A stretch of 64,000 nucleotides of DNA. Source: DATFRY01 sp963764695. Lineage in GTDB: Bacteria > Myxococcota_A > Polyangia > Haliangiales > Haliangiaceae. The stretch lies in the NCBI GenBank assembly GCA_963764695.1, contig CAVXTW010000020.1, positions 992,001-1,056,000 of the forward strand, written 5' to 3'. Both the position numbers and the translations under genes were made by a program. Below the pieces are notes generated by a model, which did not search any database, had not been told where the DNA came from, and worked only from the letters and a program-made list of their open reading frames with translations. Below are positions 1 through 9,499 of the stretch, in pieces (positions within the stretch are counted from its first letter, which is position 1; each line of letters begins with the position of its first letter).

Positions 1-363
1 CGGCTCGGGGCCGAAGAACTGCTCGGCCAGCATCTCGGTCTCGCGCTCGGTGACCAGATCGTCAACCAGCGGCGCGAGCAAGGCGGCGCTGAGATACCAG
101 TACGTGACGGCGAGCAGCGCGGCGCCGAGCAGCGCGCGACCCGAGGGCATGACCAGCGCGAGAGTGCGGGCCGGCGGACCGGGCGAGCGCGCGACGATCC
201 AGGCGGGCAGGGCGAAGGCGACAGCCTGAGCCGCGACCACGCCGGCAAGGCCCCAGCGCAATGTGAGCGCCCCGGCCAGCGCGACCAGCACGAAGGCCAG
301 CGGCATGAGCAGCAGCGCGGCCACCGGGCCTACCGGCTGCGCGCTGGGGCCGGTCGAGAGCAT
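1..363 (-). CDS. CPBP-like intramembrane protease, N-terminal part (runs off window)
   Basis: The ATG is at 363 and the frame is open to the window edge, giving the first 121 residues. They contain three hydrophobic segments (about residues 12-35, 40-58 and 75-95) followed by the acidic stretch ERETEMLAEQFFGPEP. In CPBP (CAAX/Abi) proteases of Deltaproteobacteria a similar acidic segment comes just before the catalytic EExxxR helix, which would lie outside the window. The catalytic motif is therefore not visible and the family call is inference from the N-terminal layout. The gene follows 413-3391 on the same strand with 49 bp between them, so co-transcription is possible. Confidence 0.5.
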   Translation of the reverse strand, partial: MLSTGPSAQPVGPVAALLLMPLAFVLVALAGALTLRWGLAGVVAAQAVAFALPAWIVARSPGPPARTLALVMPSGRALLGAALLAVTYWYLSAALLAPLVDDLVTERETEMLAEQFFGPEP

Positions 364-412
364 CGCGAGATGCTACGCCATGCGCGGTCCACTGGTCACC
401 GCGGTCGGGCGT

Positions 413-3391
413 TCAGCGCGCCGGCCCCGCGGTGATGCGCGCCGACGCGCCGCTCTCGAGGCCGAGGGTGAGCGCGGTGCCGGGCGGGACGGTCGTCATC
501 GACCAGTACAGCGTCAGGTCGCCGCGCACCTCCACGCCGTCGACCGACACGATCACGTCGCCGGGGCGGAGGCCGGAGCCGGCGGCCGGCCCGTCGGGGC
601 GCACCAGGGCCACGGTCAGCGTCTCCTTGTCCGGGTCGGCGTCGGGCGGCGTCTGCTTGAGCTCGAAGCCGATGTCGCCGCGCGGCTCGCTCGCCTTGAG
701 CCGCCGGCGCGGGACCCGCAGGTCGCCGATGTCGTTCATGCGTCCGCCCTCGACGGTCACGCGGCGGCGCCCCATGAAGTGACCGGACTCCTGATCGAGC
801 GGAAACGCGGTGACCTCCACCCGGCCGGCCGGCGCGTTCTTCACCTCGAAGCGGCCGTCCGCGCCGCTCATCGGGTTCTTGTCGGTGAAGGTGCGGCCCC
901 CCGACGCTCCCTGAAGGCCCTCGACGTGGATGAGGCAGCCGGGGATGGGCGAGCCGTCGGACAGCGACACGACCCGGCCGGTCAGGGTGGCGCTGGCCTC
1001 GAGCGCCACGGTCACCCCGGTCAGATCCTGTCCCTCGGCCAGCACCACCTCGGCCCGGCCGTTGCCCTCCGCCGCCCTGACCGCGACCTCGAAGGAGCCG
1101 GCCGGGAGGTCGCGCATCGCGAACTGGCCGCCGGTGCGGAAGAAGGTCTCGCTGCGGGCGAAGCCGGTCTTGCGGTCGCGCAGCGCGACGGTCAGTGTCT
1201 CCGGTGGGCCGCCGCCGGCGCGCGCCGTGCCGGACACTGAACCGGTCCGCCGGATGGTCAAGGTGACGCTGCCGCCGACCGCGACCCCCTCGGCCAGCGC
1301 CTCGCCGCCGCCGCGGCGGAACGCGCGCACCGTGTACGTGCCGGGCGTCAGCTTGTCGAGGGTGAAGGCGCCGTCGGTGTCGGTCAGCGCCGGATCGCGA
1401 GACCAGCTCCACCTGATGGCGTGTCGCGCCTGGCCCTCGGCGGCGGTGGCCGACTCGGACTGGCGCGCCGCGTCGACGAACGCATCGGTGATCGGCGCGC
1501 CCTGCCCATCGACGACTCGCCCGCGGATGACGCCGCTCGGACTCTCGACCACCATGCGCACGCGCGCCGTCTGTCCGGCCACGACGGTGACCTTCTCTCC
1601 CTCGGCCTCGTCGTCGCTCTGGCCCGGGGCGCGCAGCTGCTCCCATCCGCCCGGGCGGTGCGCGACGACCCGATGCGGGCCCGGGCGCAGGCGCCCGATG
1701 GCGAAGGTGCCGTCGTCGGCGGTCTGGGCGCCGTGGTCGCCGCTCCACGGGATGGTGGTGGACATCGCCTGCACGCCCGCCCCGGCCACCGGGCGGCCGC
1801 GCTCGTCCACCACCTCGCCGGCCAGGCTGCCACCCTCGGCCACGACCAGCTCCACCGTCGACTCGCCGCCATCGGCCACGGTCACCACCTGCGACCCGCC
1901 GGCCGCCGGCTCCGAGCTCTCCAGGCCGACCTTGTAGCTGCCCGGGTGCAGGCCGGCGACCTCGAAGGCGCCGTCCGCGTCGCTGTGCGCCCATCGCCAC
2001 GCGTCCATCGGCCTGCGCTGCTCACCCTGCAGCCGGACGGTGACGCCGACCTGCGCGGCGGGGGCGCCGGCCGACGACCGCACCGTGCCGCGGATGCGGC
2101 CGCCGCTGCGCACGGTCCAGGTCTGCTCCGGCACGGGTGCGGCGGCGACTGCCAGGTCCGGGTACTCCTCCTCCGGGCGGAAGCCGCGGCACCACACGCG
2201 GACCTCGTAGCTGCCGGGCAGGACCGCGTCGATGGCGACCCGCCCGTCCTCGATCATGCCGCCGGCGCGCCGCTCGGTCTTCTGGTCGAACAGGTCGACC
2301 AATCCCTCGGCGCACGGCGTCCGGTCGGCGGCGACCACGCGCCCGGTCACCTGCACCGCCGGGTGGATCTCGATGACCACGTCGGTGGCGGTCTGGCCCA
2401 GGCCGAGCAGCACGCTGTGGCGCGCCTGGCCGTGGCCGCGATCGGCGCGCGCGGCCGGCTTGTAGCGCCCGGGCGGCAGCCGCGCGATGCGGAAGCGGCC
2501 GTCGTCGTCGGTGACAGCGGCGGCCTGCACGTCCGGGAGGCTGTCCTCGCCGGCGGCGAACGGTCCACCGTCGTCGCCGACGGTGACGCGCGCGCCCGCC
2601 ACCGCCGCGCCGCTGCCGGCCTCGACCACGCGGCCGGCCAGCACCGACTCCGGCGTGAGCAGGACGGTCGCCCGCCCGGGCGCGCGCGCTGCCTCTCTGC
2701 CGTCGGCGTAGCCGTCGGCGCGGGCGCTGATGTGGACCTGCCCTGGCGCGACCCACACGCGGAACGAGCCGTCCGCGCCGCTGCGGGCGTGCGCCGTCGC
2801 GCTGACGCCCTCCCATGCCATGGCCAGGACGTACACCCAGGCGCCCTCGACCGGCCCGCCGCCGATGTCCTTCACCGTGCCGACCAGCTCCACGCCGCCC
2901 GGCCGCAGCACGATGTCGATCCCGCCGCGCTCCTGGCCGGCGGTGAGGGGCAGGTCGTGGGATCGGTTCGCGCCCCTGTAGCTGGCCGGCGTGAATCCGG
3001 GCGCCGAGGCGTGCACCGAGTAGCGCGCCGGCAAGAGACCGCCGAGCCGGTAACGCCCGTCGGCGCCGGTCTCGCCGCAGCGCGGCTCGCGCAGGTCCTC
3101 GTCGGACAGATGCTGCGATCGGCCGCGGGCGCACACCTGCGCCCCGGCGATGGCGGCGCCCTGCGGGTCGCGCACCGTCCCGGCGATGGCGCCGCGCGCG
3201 ACCGTGGCCACGTCGATGCGGCGTCCCGCGGCCTGCTCGCGATCCCGTGCCCTGGTGCCCGCGCCGGCCGCGCTGCGTTCATCGGCATCGTCGGCTCCCG
3301 CGCCGGAGTGGAGCTTCCACCAGGCGGCCAGCGCCGCCAGGACAGCGAGCGCAGCCACTGCGATTGCGAGCCTTCGCCGGTTCACAGCCAT
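413..3391 (-). CDS. Membrane-anchored carboxypeptidase-regulatory-repeat protein with C-terminal PDZ domain
   Basis: The protein has 992 residues. An N-terminal signal anchor (about 6-24) is followed by roughly ten beta-sandwich units of the CarboxypepD_reg type, each with a signature such as GTVRDPQGAAIAGAQV, GRVVDGQGAPITDAFV or DGRFRIARLPPGRY. The last ~80 residues form a PDZ-like domain (GSGLRPGDVIVSVDGVEV). Such proteins are usually periplasmic or surface-exposed; carboxypeptidase-regulatory domains are structural and no protease catalytic residues are present. PDZ domains bind peptide C-termini. The ATG at 3391 is kept because it sits directly in front of the basic/hydrophobic anchor. 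It lies 47 bp downstream of the transglutaminase-like gene and shares a leading strand with it, which suggests an operon of envelope proteins. Function beyond adhesion or scaffolding cannot be stated. Confidence 0.85.
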   Translation of the reverse strand: MAVNRRRLAIAVAALAVLAALAAWWKLHSGAGADDADERSAAGAGTRARDREQAAGRRIDVATVARGAIAGTVRDPQGAAIAGAQVCARGRSQHLSDEDLREPRCGETGADGRYRLGGLLPARYSVHASAPGFTPASYRGANRSHDLPLTAGQERGGIDIVLRPGGVELVGTVKDIGGGPVEGAWVYVLAMAWEGVSATAHARSGADGSFRVWVAPGQVHISARADGYADGREAARAPGRATVLLTPESVLAGRVVEAGSGAAVAGARVTVGDDGGPFAAGEDSLPDVQAAAVTDDDGRFRIARLPPGRYKPAARADRGHGQARHSVLLGLGQTATDVVIEIHPAVQVTGRVVAADRTPCAEGLVDLFDQKTERRAGGMIEDGRVAIDAVLPGSYEVRVWCRGFRPEEEYPDLAVAAAPVPEQTWTVRSGGRIRGTVRSSAGAPAAQVGVTVRLQGEQRRPMDAWRWAHSDADGAFEVAGLHPGSYKVGLESSEPAAGGSQVVTVADGGESTVELVVAEGGSLAGEVVDERGRPVAGAGVQAMSTTIPWSGDHGAQTADDGTFAIGRLRPGPHRVVAHRPGGWEQLRAPGQSDDEAEGEKVTVVAGQTARVRMVVESPSGVIRGRVVDGQGAPITDAFVDAARQSESATAAEGQARHAIRWSWSRDPALTDTDGAFTLDKLTPGTYTVRAFRRGGGEALAEGVAVGGSVTLTIRRTGSVSGTARAGGGPPETLTVALRDRKTGFARSETFFRTGGQFAMRDLPAGSFEVAVRAAEGNGRAEVVLAEGQDLTGVTVALEASATLTGRVVSLSDGSPIPGCLIHVEGLQGASGGRTFTDKNPMSGADGRFEVKNAPAGRVEVTAFPLDQESGHFMGRRRVTVEGGRMNDIGDLRVPRRRLKASEPRGDIGFELKQTPPDADPDKETLTVALVRPDGPAAGSGLRPGDVIVSVDGVEVRGDLTLYWSMTTVPPGTALTLGLESGASARITAGPAR

Positions 3392-3438
3392 CTACCTCCG
3401 CGCAGAGGGGCGGGAGCGCTGGCCCTTCCGCCCGCCCG

Positions 3439-5235
3439 TCAGCGAGAGACAGACGGCTGGAAGCTTTCGTTACCGGGAGTGGAGGCGAACACTTCGTGCT
3501 CGCGCAGCTCGACCTCGAACGGCACCAGCACCTCGGCGCGGAAGCGGCCGTCGGCGCCGGAGCGAGTGTGGCCCACGACGTGGGCGCCGTCACCGTTCTG
3601 CCCGGCGGGAGCCATGTACAGCACCACGTGCTGTCCGGCCAGGCCGCGGCTGGCGTCGTCGGCGACGATCCCCTCGACCGCGATCGTCTCCCCGCGGAAC
3701 GCGGTGGCGCTGGCGCTGACCACCTGGATCGAGGTCGGCTTCTTGCCGCGCAGCTGCGCCGCGTCCGGCTCCGGAAGGCCCTCGCCCGGCGCCGGCAGCG
3801 GATCGCCACCGGCGGCATCGGAGGCCGCGCTGTCGTCCCCCTCGTCGCCGGCGGCGACGGCGCTCTCGTCTCCACCGGCGGCCGGATCCCCGCCGCTCGC
3901 GCCGCTACCGGTGCCGCCGCCGCGGCCTGCGCGCGGCGTCTGCGCCTCGGCGATCTGCCCGGCCGACAGCCCGCTGACGTCTCCCTCGAGGCGGGTGTAG
4001 TTCTCCGCGTACTCGGGCGGCTTGGGGAACGGATCGTCGCCGCGCGGGCGGTACATCGACTTGCCGGCCGCGTTCTTGACCTCGAGGGACGAGGCGGCGC
4101 CGCCGAGATCGATGCGCAGCCAGCCGCCGCCGCGGCTCACGCTCCGGTCCGGCACCCACACCTCGACCCATGCGTGCGCCTCGTTGGAGACGAAGCGGGT
4201 CGGGATGCCGAGCGCGTTGGCGGTGACGGTGAAGGAGAAGGCGCGGTGGCGGCACACGCCGGCCTGCTGGGTCAGAAGATCCCAGTAGATGTCGCCGGTC
4301 GGGTTGCGCATCGGCTTGGGCTCGAAGGCGCGGTGGTACTCGACCAGGCGGGCCAGCGCCTCGTCGAGCGACATGTCGCGGCGCAGGCCGAGCCGGCGGT
4401 GGGCCTGCTCGCCCAGCTGCCGCACCCGCTCCGGCATCGGCCGCACCCGGCCGGCCGGGATGTCCGCCACCCGCACGCCGCGCGGCACCACCGGCGCGAA
4501 GTAGCGCGGGTCGGCCTCGGCCAGGAACACCAGGCGGTGCACGCCACGCGCGCCGGCCTCGTCGCTGCGCACGTAGAAGTTGCCGGCGCCGTCGACCGAG
4601 AAGGTGATCTGGGTGCGCGGCTCGACCTCGTACGAGACGATGCGCATCTCGGGCGCCACCGACGGGATCGGCACGTCGTCGCCCGGCCGCAGGTCGACCA
4701 GCATCGAGCCCCAGAAGCGGTCGAAGCCGCGGCTCGGCTCGCCGGAGACGCGCAGCTCGGTCAGCGATGCCTCGCCGATGACCAGGGTGTAGTCCTCGCG
4801 CACGGCGTCGAACGCGCTCATGCGCTTGAACGGCACCACCGACGGGTTGAACACCTCGACGTAGGTCAGGGCGTCGTCGCCGCCGGTCTTGATGTCCGGC
4901 ATGCTCTCGGTGCGGCGGTCGGCGCCGAAGCCACCGCGCCCCAGGATCGGCTCCTCGCTGGCCGGCTCCGGGCTGGCCTCCGGCTCGGGCAGGATCTTGT
5001 TGTCGTCGCGGATGGCGGTCGGGTTCTGGCCCGCCGATGGATCGCCGCCGAGCAGGGGAGGGAGGCTGGCCGGCGTGCGCCGCTGCTTGTCCCCGTCGAC
5101 CGGCGAGCGCACCTCTTCGTGCAGCACCGGGGCGGCGGTCGGCGGCGCCGGGGCCGGCTGAGCCAATGCGGTCAGCGCGGCCGCGCTGGCGGTCCCGGCG
5201 ACGCCGATGCAGGCCGCGATCCAGCGCGCGCGCAC
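3439..5235 (-). CDS. Exported transglutaminase-like protein with C-terminal Ig-like domain
   Basis: The 598-residue protein starts with a signal peptide (about 1-25, ending in ALAQ). A transglutaminase-like core has its Cys-His-Asp triad visible as C328 in AGVCRHRAF, H354 in EAHAWVEVW and D376 in WLRIDLGG. Residues ~430-490 are a Gly/Ala/Asp-rich linker. The last ~100 residues form a transthyretin/CarboxypepD_reg-like sandwich (SGADGRFRAEVLVPF). Transglutaminase-like folds act as proteases or amidating/cross-linking enzymes; which applies here is unknown. The ATG at 5235 is the only start that leaves a full signal peptide. It is the first gene of a probable three-gene minus-strand unit, and is divergent from the permease gene at 5361. 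Confidence 0.85.
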   Translation of the reverse strand: MRARWIAACIGVAGTASAAALTALAQPAPAPPTAAPVLHEEVRSPVDGDKQRRTPASLPPLLGGDPSAGQNPTAIRDDNKILPEPEASPEPASEEPILGRGGFGADRRTESMPDIKTGGDDALTYVEVFNPSVVPFKRMSAFDAVREDYTLVIGEASLTELRVSGEPSRGFDRFWGSMLVDLRPGDDVPIPSVAPEMRIVSYEVEPRTQITFSVDGAGNFYVRSDEAGARGVHRLVFLAEADPRYFAPVVPRGVRVADIPAGRVRPMPERVRQLGEQAHRRLGLRRDMSLDEALARLVEYHRAFEPKPMRNPTGDIYWDLLTQQAGVCRHRAFSFTVTANALGIPTRFVSNEAHAWVEVWVPDRSVSRGGGWLRIDLGGAASSLEVKNAAGKSMYRPRGDDPFPKPPEYAENYTRLEGDVSGLSAGQIAEAQTPRAGRGGGTGSGASGGDPAAGGDESAVAAGDEGDDSAASDAAGGDPLPAPGEGLPEPDAAQLRGKKPTSIQVVSASATAFRGETIAVEGIVADDASRGLAGQHVVLYMAPAGQNGDGAHVVGHTRSGADGRFRAEVLVPFEVELREHEVFASTPGNESFQPSVSR

Positions 5236-5360
5236 GCTTGCAGTCTAGCGGAGGGAGGCCCGAAGGGCCAACCGACGGTTGTCTGGTTGATCTGCCGCGG
5301 CCGGAGGTGCGAAAACGCCGGGATGGCGGCCCGCTCCCCGACGACCGAGAGCGAGGCGCC

Positions 5361-6659
5361 GTGAGCCGCGCCATCACGCGAGCGCTCGAGCGCGCGCCGC
5401 TGTTCGTGTTCGCGACCTACGCGGTGGTGATGGCGTTCTCGCTCTACTTCTGCATGTACGCCTTCCGCAAGCCGTTCGCGGTCGGGTCGTGGGCGGGACA
5501 GACCCTGGGCATCCTGTCGCTCAAGGACGCGCTGGTGGTCGGGCAGCTGGTCGGCTACGCGACGTCGAAGCTGGTCGGCATCAAGTTCAACTCGGAGCTG
5601 TCGCTGGCCCGCCGGCGGCTGGCGCTCATCCTGCTGGTCGTGTGGGCCGAGGCCGCGCTGGTCCTGTTCGCCGTGTCGCCGCCGCCGGTCCAGGTGGTGG
5701 CCCTGTTCCTCAACGGCCTGCCGCTGGGCGCCGTGTGGGGCGTCGTGTTCAGCTTCCTCGAGGGGCGCACCACCTCCGAGATCCTCGGCGCCGGCCTGAG
5801 CTGCAGCTACGTGGTCGCGTCCGGCGCGGTCAAGACCGTCGGCGGCGGCGTGCTCGGGGCCGGCGTGAGCGAGGACTGGATGCCGGCGGTCACCGGCCTG
5901 CTGTTTCTGGTCCCGTTTCTCCTGTTCACCTGGCTGCTCAGCTTGCTGCCGCCGCCCAGCGCGGCCGACATGGCGGCGCGCACCGAACGCGAGCCGATGG
6001 ACGCCGAGGCGCGCCGCCGCTTCACCCGCACCTACTGGCCCGGCCTGGTCGGGCTGGTGGTGGTCTACCTGTTTCTGACCGCGTACCGCGACTTCCGCGA
6101 CAACTACGCGGCCGACATCCTGCGCGACATGGGGCTGGCGGGCGACCCGGCCATCTTCACCAAGACCGAGCTGCCGATCGCGGTGGTCCTGCTGGTCGTC
6201 CTGTCGCTGCTGTTCCTCATCAAGGACAACCGGCGCGGCCTGATCGGCGCGTACGCGATCATGATCGCCGGGTCGGTGCTTGTCGGCGCCGCCACCTTGC
6301 TGTTCGACGCCGGCGCCATCGGCGGGCAGGCCTGGCTGACCCTGGTCGGGCTGGGCCTGTTCCTCGGCTACGTGCCGTACGGCTGCGTGCTGTTCGACCG
6401 CACCATCGCCGCGCTCGGCACCGTGGCGACCGCGGTCTTTCTCATCTACGTGTCCGACGCGGTGGCCTACGGCGGCTCGGTCGGCGTGGTGCTCTACAAG
6501 ATGCTGGGCCACCGCGACCTGCCGTACGTCGACTTCTTCCGCGCCTTCTCCTACGCCACCGCGATCGTGACCGGCGTCCTGTTCACCGCGTCGGCGGCCT
6601 ACTTCCTGCGCCGGGCCCGCCAGGGCGTCTCTGTTGGCTCTCGAGAGGAAAGCGGCTAG
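5361..6659 (+). CDS. DUF5690/MFS-like membrane permease
   Basis: A 432-residue, strongly hydrophobic protein with about 10-12 predicted membrane helices. The N-terminal motif YFCMYAFRKPFAVGSW and the GRTTSEILGAG loop match the DUF5690 family, a branch related to major facilitator transporters; its substrate is unknown. The GTG at 5361 is chosen as start because it precedes a short basic segment and then helix 1. The frame is open further upstream, but that stretch (5037-5360) runs through the divergent transglutaminase-like gene and has no membrane character. The two genes are separated by a 125 bp promoter region. Confidence 0.8.
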   Translation: MSRAITRALERAPLFVFATYAVVMAFSLYFCMYAFRKPFAVGSWAGQTLGILSLKDALVVGQLVGYATSKLVGIKFNSELSLARRRLALILLVVWAEAALVLFAVSPPPVQVVALFLNGLPLGAVWGVVFSFLEGRTTSEILGAGLSCSYVVASGAVKTVGGGVLGAGVSEDWMPAVTGLLFLVPFLLFTWLLSLLPPPSAADMAARTEREPMDAEARRRFTRTYWPGLVGLVVVYLFLTAYRDFRDNYAADILRDMGLAGDPAIFTKTELPIAVVLLVVLSLLFLIKDNRRGLIGAYAIMIAGSVLVGAATLLFDAGAIGGQAWLTLVGLGLFLGYVPYGCVLFDRTIAALGTVATAVFLIYVSDAVAYGGSVGVVLYKMLGHRDLPYVDFFRAFSYATAIVTGVLFTASAAYFLRRARQGVSVGSREESG

Positions 6660-6785
6660 CTCTCTGTTCGCGATGACGCCGCTGGGCTTCGCCCGCCCCT
6701 GCTGGCGTCGCTGCGCCGGCGCCGCGGCCAGGCCGAGCTGGACGAGGAGATCCGCTTCCACTTCGAGATGCAGACCGAGGGCTGA
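6660..6785 (+). pseudogene. Relic of an ABC permease prefix domain (ADOP/MacB-like)
   Basis: Directly after the stop of the permease gene, and in the same frame, 41 codons read through to a TGA at 6783-6785. They include LRRRRGQAELDEEIRFHFEM, which is the hallmark start of the prefix domain found on acidobacterial-type duplicated ABC permeases. There is no start codon and the rest of the permease (four helices, MacB-like periplasmic domain) is missing. This is best read as the leftover 5' end of a deleted gene. The alternative of a chance match is unlikely given the length of the motif, but no functional product is expected. Confidence 0.55.
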
Positions 6786-6802
6786 GCCGCCCCGGCGCGC
6801 GT

Positions 6803-7894
6803 CTACTGGGCCTCGACCTCGTCCCGGCCGTTGCCGCTGCCAGCCCCGTTGGTGCCGCCGTTGCCGTTGTCCTCGGGCGACTCCTGGTCGAGCAGGTAGA
6901 TGAGCAGGTACGCCTCGGCCGTGCGGCTGGGGCCCTCGGAGCCGGCCAGGATGCGGAAGTCTGCCGCCAGCTGGCGACGCGAGTAGGAGCGGTAGAGCGA
7001 CACCGGATCGATCTCGTCCAGGTCGGCCGGGTCGCACTCGTGCTCGATGGTGCGGCCAAGGACGTTGCTGGCCCACTCCTCGCTCACGTTCTCGATCCCC
7101 TGTGCCTTCATGGCGGCGCGCAGGAGGCCCAGCTCCTCGTAGGTGAGGCCGAACAGGAACTCGGTGAAGGCCTGGTTCTCGCCCGCCGACACCTCGTCGC
7201 GGGCGAAGAAGTCGAGGAACTGCGGCGCGCAGTCCTGCGCCACCAGGCGGAAGTACTCGCTCGCGCCCAGCAGGCTGCCCAGGCCGACGGTGATGCGGTT
7301 GCGCGCCCGCCAGGCCGACTCCAGCAGCGGACAGAACTGATCGATCTCCAGCGTCGCGTTGTCCCAGATGGCGATGAGCTGACTGGCGGCGCGTCGCTTG
7401 GTCTCGTCGGCCACGTCCGGCTTGCGCAGCAGCGCGAGCAGGAGCTCCTCGGCCATCTGCGTGTAGATCGACTGGGCCAGCTCGTCGCGCAGCTGCAGGC
7501 TGAGCGGGCGCAGCTGCGGCGCCTCGGGGATGAGCGCGCTGGTCGACTTCACGAACGCGCGCAGGAACTGGATCTTCGAGATGAGGAAGGTGCGCTGCAG
7601 GCTGGCCTTGAACGGCAGGTCGAGATCGCCGGCCAGGCCGTCGATCTGGGTCAGGTGGGCCAGCAGGGTCTGCTCGTCGCGCTCCTCGCCGCCCAGGCTC
7701 TCGGTCAGGCGCAAGGACGGCGTCACCGAGATGAGGTGGTTGAGATCGGCCAGCTGCGACATCAACCGGCTGAGCACGGCCGCATCGCTCGGCGAGATCT
7801 GCGACAGCGCGATGAGCGCGCGCGCAACCAGCTCCGACTCGGCCTCGTCGAAGAGGCGGAGGTCCGGAGAGGTCTCCGATCGTGCAAGGGGCAT
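6803..7894 (-). CDS. Conserved hypothetical protein (alpha-helical, 363 aa)
   Basis: No recognised domain. The predicted protein is acidic and mostly alpha-helical, with Leu-rich stretches (for example LQRTFLISKIQFLRAFVKS), no signal peptide and no membrane segment, so it is probably cytoplasmic. The last ~20 residues are a low-complexity Gly/Asn tail. The ATG at 7894 opens a normal acidic N-terminus. It stands alone on the minus strand, 216 bp downstream of the ATPase/PEGA gene; that spacer is richer in A/T than its surroundings and no clear promoter box was seen. Function is unknown. Confidence 0.7.
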   Translation of the reverse strand: MPLARSETSPDLRLFDEAESELVARALIALSQISPSDAAVLSRLMSQLADLNHLISVTPSLRLTESLGGEERDEQTLLAHLTQIDGLAGDLDLPFKASLQRTFLISKIQFLRAFVKSTSALIPEAPQLRPLSLQLRDELAQSIYTQMAEELLLALLRKPDVADETKRRAASQLIAIWDNATLEIDQFCPLLESAWRARNRITVGLGSLLGASEYFRLVAQDCAPQFLDFFARDEVSAGENQAFTEFLFGLTYEELGLLRAAMKAQGIENVSEEWASNVLGRTIEHECDPADLDEIDPVSLYRSYSRRQLAADFRILAGSEGPSRTAEAYLLIYLLDQESPEDNGNGGTNGAGSGNGRDEVEAQ

Positions 7895-8110
7895 GAGGCG
7901 ATAGGCTCTAGGCTAGGTTGTCGTCGTGGGGGGCTCGAGGACGGGCCGGGCGGTTGTATATCGACGCAAATGGTCCCGATCTGAATACGCCAAGCCTTGA
8001 AAATCGGTTTCGAAAGATCGTCCCGGAGCTGGTACGGCACCGAAATAATCGAGAGTCGCGTTCAAGGCTACCACTGGTAGGACATCTGCGACACTCGGCT
8101 CATCTTCAAC

Positions 8111-9454
8111 TCATCTGGCCTCTTCTGCCTGATCGAGGCGCACGACGTAGATCCGCTCGTCGCCGACCTGGGACGTGGCGGCCAAGGTGCGCGTCCAGGG
8201 TCGGTAGCCGGGATAGGTCACGCGGATCTCGACGGTGCTGTTCGAAACCTGCACTGGAACGCCGGAAGCGGCCGGCTGCCCGCCGATCGTGATCTGCGCA
8301 CCATCGGGCTCGGCGTGGACGGTGACTGTCCGGGCCCGGGCGCCTTCTCCGACCCGCTCGGCGCCGGTGGCCAGGGCGGTGCCGTCGCGCTGCAGATAGT
8401 ACGTCGTTCCCGCCACGGCGACGGCCGCGCCGAGCACCGCCGCGGCCAGCCAACCGCCCGCCCGTCCGCGTGACCTGACCCGCTCGGCCGGGGCGGCCTC
8501 GTCGGCTTCCTGATCGGCCACCTCCGCGGACGCGGCCGCCGTGAACAGGTGCACGGAGCGCGCGCCGACCTTGCCGTGGGCGAACAGCTCCATGTCGAGC
8601 AGGCCGATGACCTCGGTCGAGTAGGACGGCGCCAGGTTGAAGACGAGCTTGGAGACCGAGTGCAGCACGCTGACCAGACCCAGTCCGGCGCCGCTCTCCT
8701 TCTGCTCCATCTGCGCCCCGGTCCGGGCCCGGGCCAGGTACTCGAGCGCGCGCTCGCGGGTCAAGGAGCCTCCGCCGTCGCGCACCGCGACGCCGAAGTA
8801 GCGCCCGCTGCAGCCGTACTGGACCTGGATCGGGCTGACGTCGGCGAGCTGGGCCAGCTGCTTGGGCGTCATGCCGCGGTACTTCTCCTTGCCCTGCTCG
8901 TCGGTCGGTGCGTGATAGAGCGCGTTCATCATCAGCTCGTCCGCGACCAGCTGGATGCGGTCGCGCACCGGCCCGCGCACGCCGGCCAGCTGGGCGTAGC
9001 GCATCATGATCTCGATGGCCCGGCCCTTCTCCTCGTGGTTCTTGACCAGCATGGTGAAGGTGGTCACGCCCCACGGGAAGTACTTCTGCAGGCCGAAGAT
9101 CTCGCCGCGCAGCGCCTTCGTCGCGCTGGAGATGAACTCGTCGTCGTCGAAGCGCTCGTCGTGGCAGAACAGGCTGGTGACGCGCTCGTCCTCGAACAGC
9201 GAGATGCGGTGGACCAGGTCCTCGCCCGAGACGATGTAGAGGACGCGGGCGCCGCGCGGGATCTGCGACAGGAAGCGGCTGTCGGGCAGGTCGTAGCGCG
9301 CGTCGAAGATGGCCAGGTTGATGGGACGCGCCGAGCTGACCTGCGCGCCGTCGGCCGAGAAGTCGGCCGTGGCGCCGGTCGCGGTGGTCAGGCGCTTGAT
9401 GGAGCGCTTGAGCGCGCCATCCCGCGTGATCACGGTCATGTGGTAGCGAAGCAT
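8111..9454 (-). CDS. GHKL ATPase-domain protein with TM helix and PEGA domain
   Basis: 447 residues. Residues ~45-115 resemble a receiver-type alpha/beta segment without a clear phospho-acceptor. Residues ~140-305 form a GHKL (histidine-kinase/anti-sigma type) ATP-binding domain: N-box ELMMNAL (174-180), G1-like VRDGGGSL (224-231) and G2 GAGLGL (255-260). A single membrane helix lies at about 334-354 and a PEGA domain (beta-rich, usually extracytoplasmic) at about 378-442, ending in IRVTYPGYRPW. There is no H-box or dimerisation helix, so it is probably not a classical histidine kinase; it may be a regulator of the SpoIIAB/RsbW kind tied to the membrane. The coiled-coil gene 9500-10294 lies 45 bp upstream on the same strand. 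Confidence 0.75.
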   Translation of the reverse strand: MLRYHMTVITRDGALKRSIKRLTTATGATADFSADGAQVSSARPINLAIFDARYDLPDSRFLSQIPRGARVLYIVSGEDLVHRISLFEDERVTSLFCHDERFDDDEFISSATKALRGEIFGLQKYFPWGVTTFTMLVKNHEEKGRAIEIMMRYAQLAGVRGPVRDRIQLVADELMMNALYHAPTDEQGKEKYRGMTPKQLAQLADVSPIQVQYGCSGRYFGVAVRDGGGSLTRERALEYLARARTGAQMEQKESGAGLGLVSVLHSVSKLVFNLAPSYSTEVIGLLDMELFAHGKVGARSVHLFTAAASAEVADQEADEAAPAERVRSRGRAGGWLAAAVLGAAVAVAGTTYYLQRDGTALATGAERVGEGARARTVTVHAEPDGAQITIGGQPAASGVPVQVSNSTVEIRVTYPGYRPWTRTLAATSQVGDERIYVVRLDQAEEAR

Positions 9455-9499
9455 CGCCCGCCTTGCGGTTCGCTGCTCTGCAGCAGCTCGGTGCCTGTT

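Noticed and set aside
7918..8292. 124-codon plus-strand frame in the spacer before 8111
   Set aside because: Overlaps the end of the GHKL/PEGA gene antisense and has no domain; only the A/T-richer composition drew attention.
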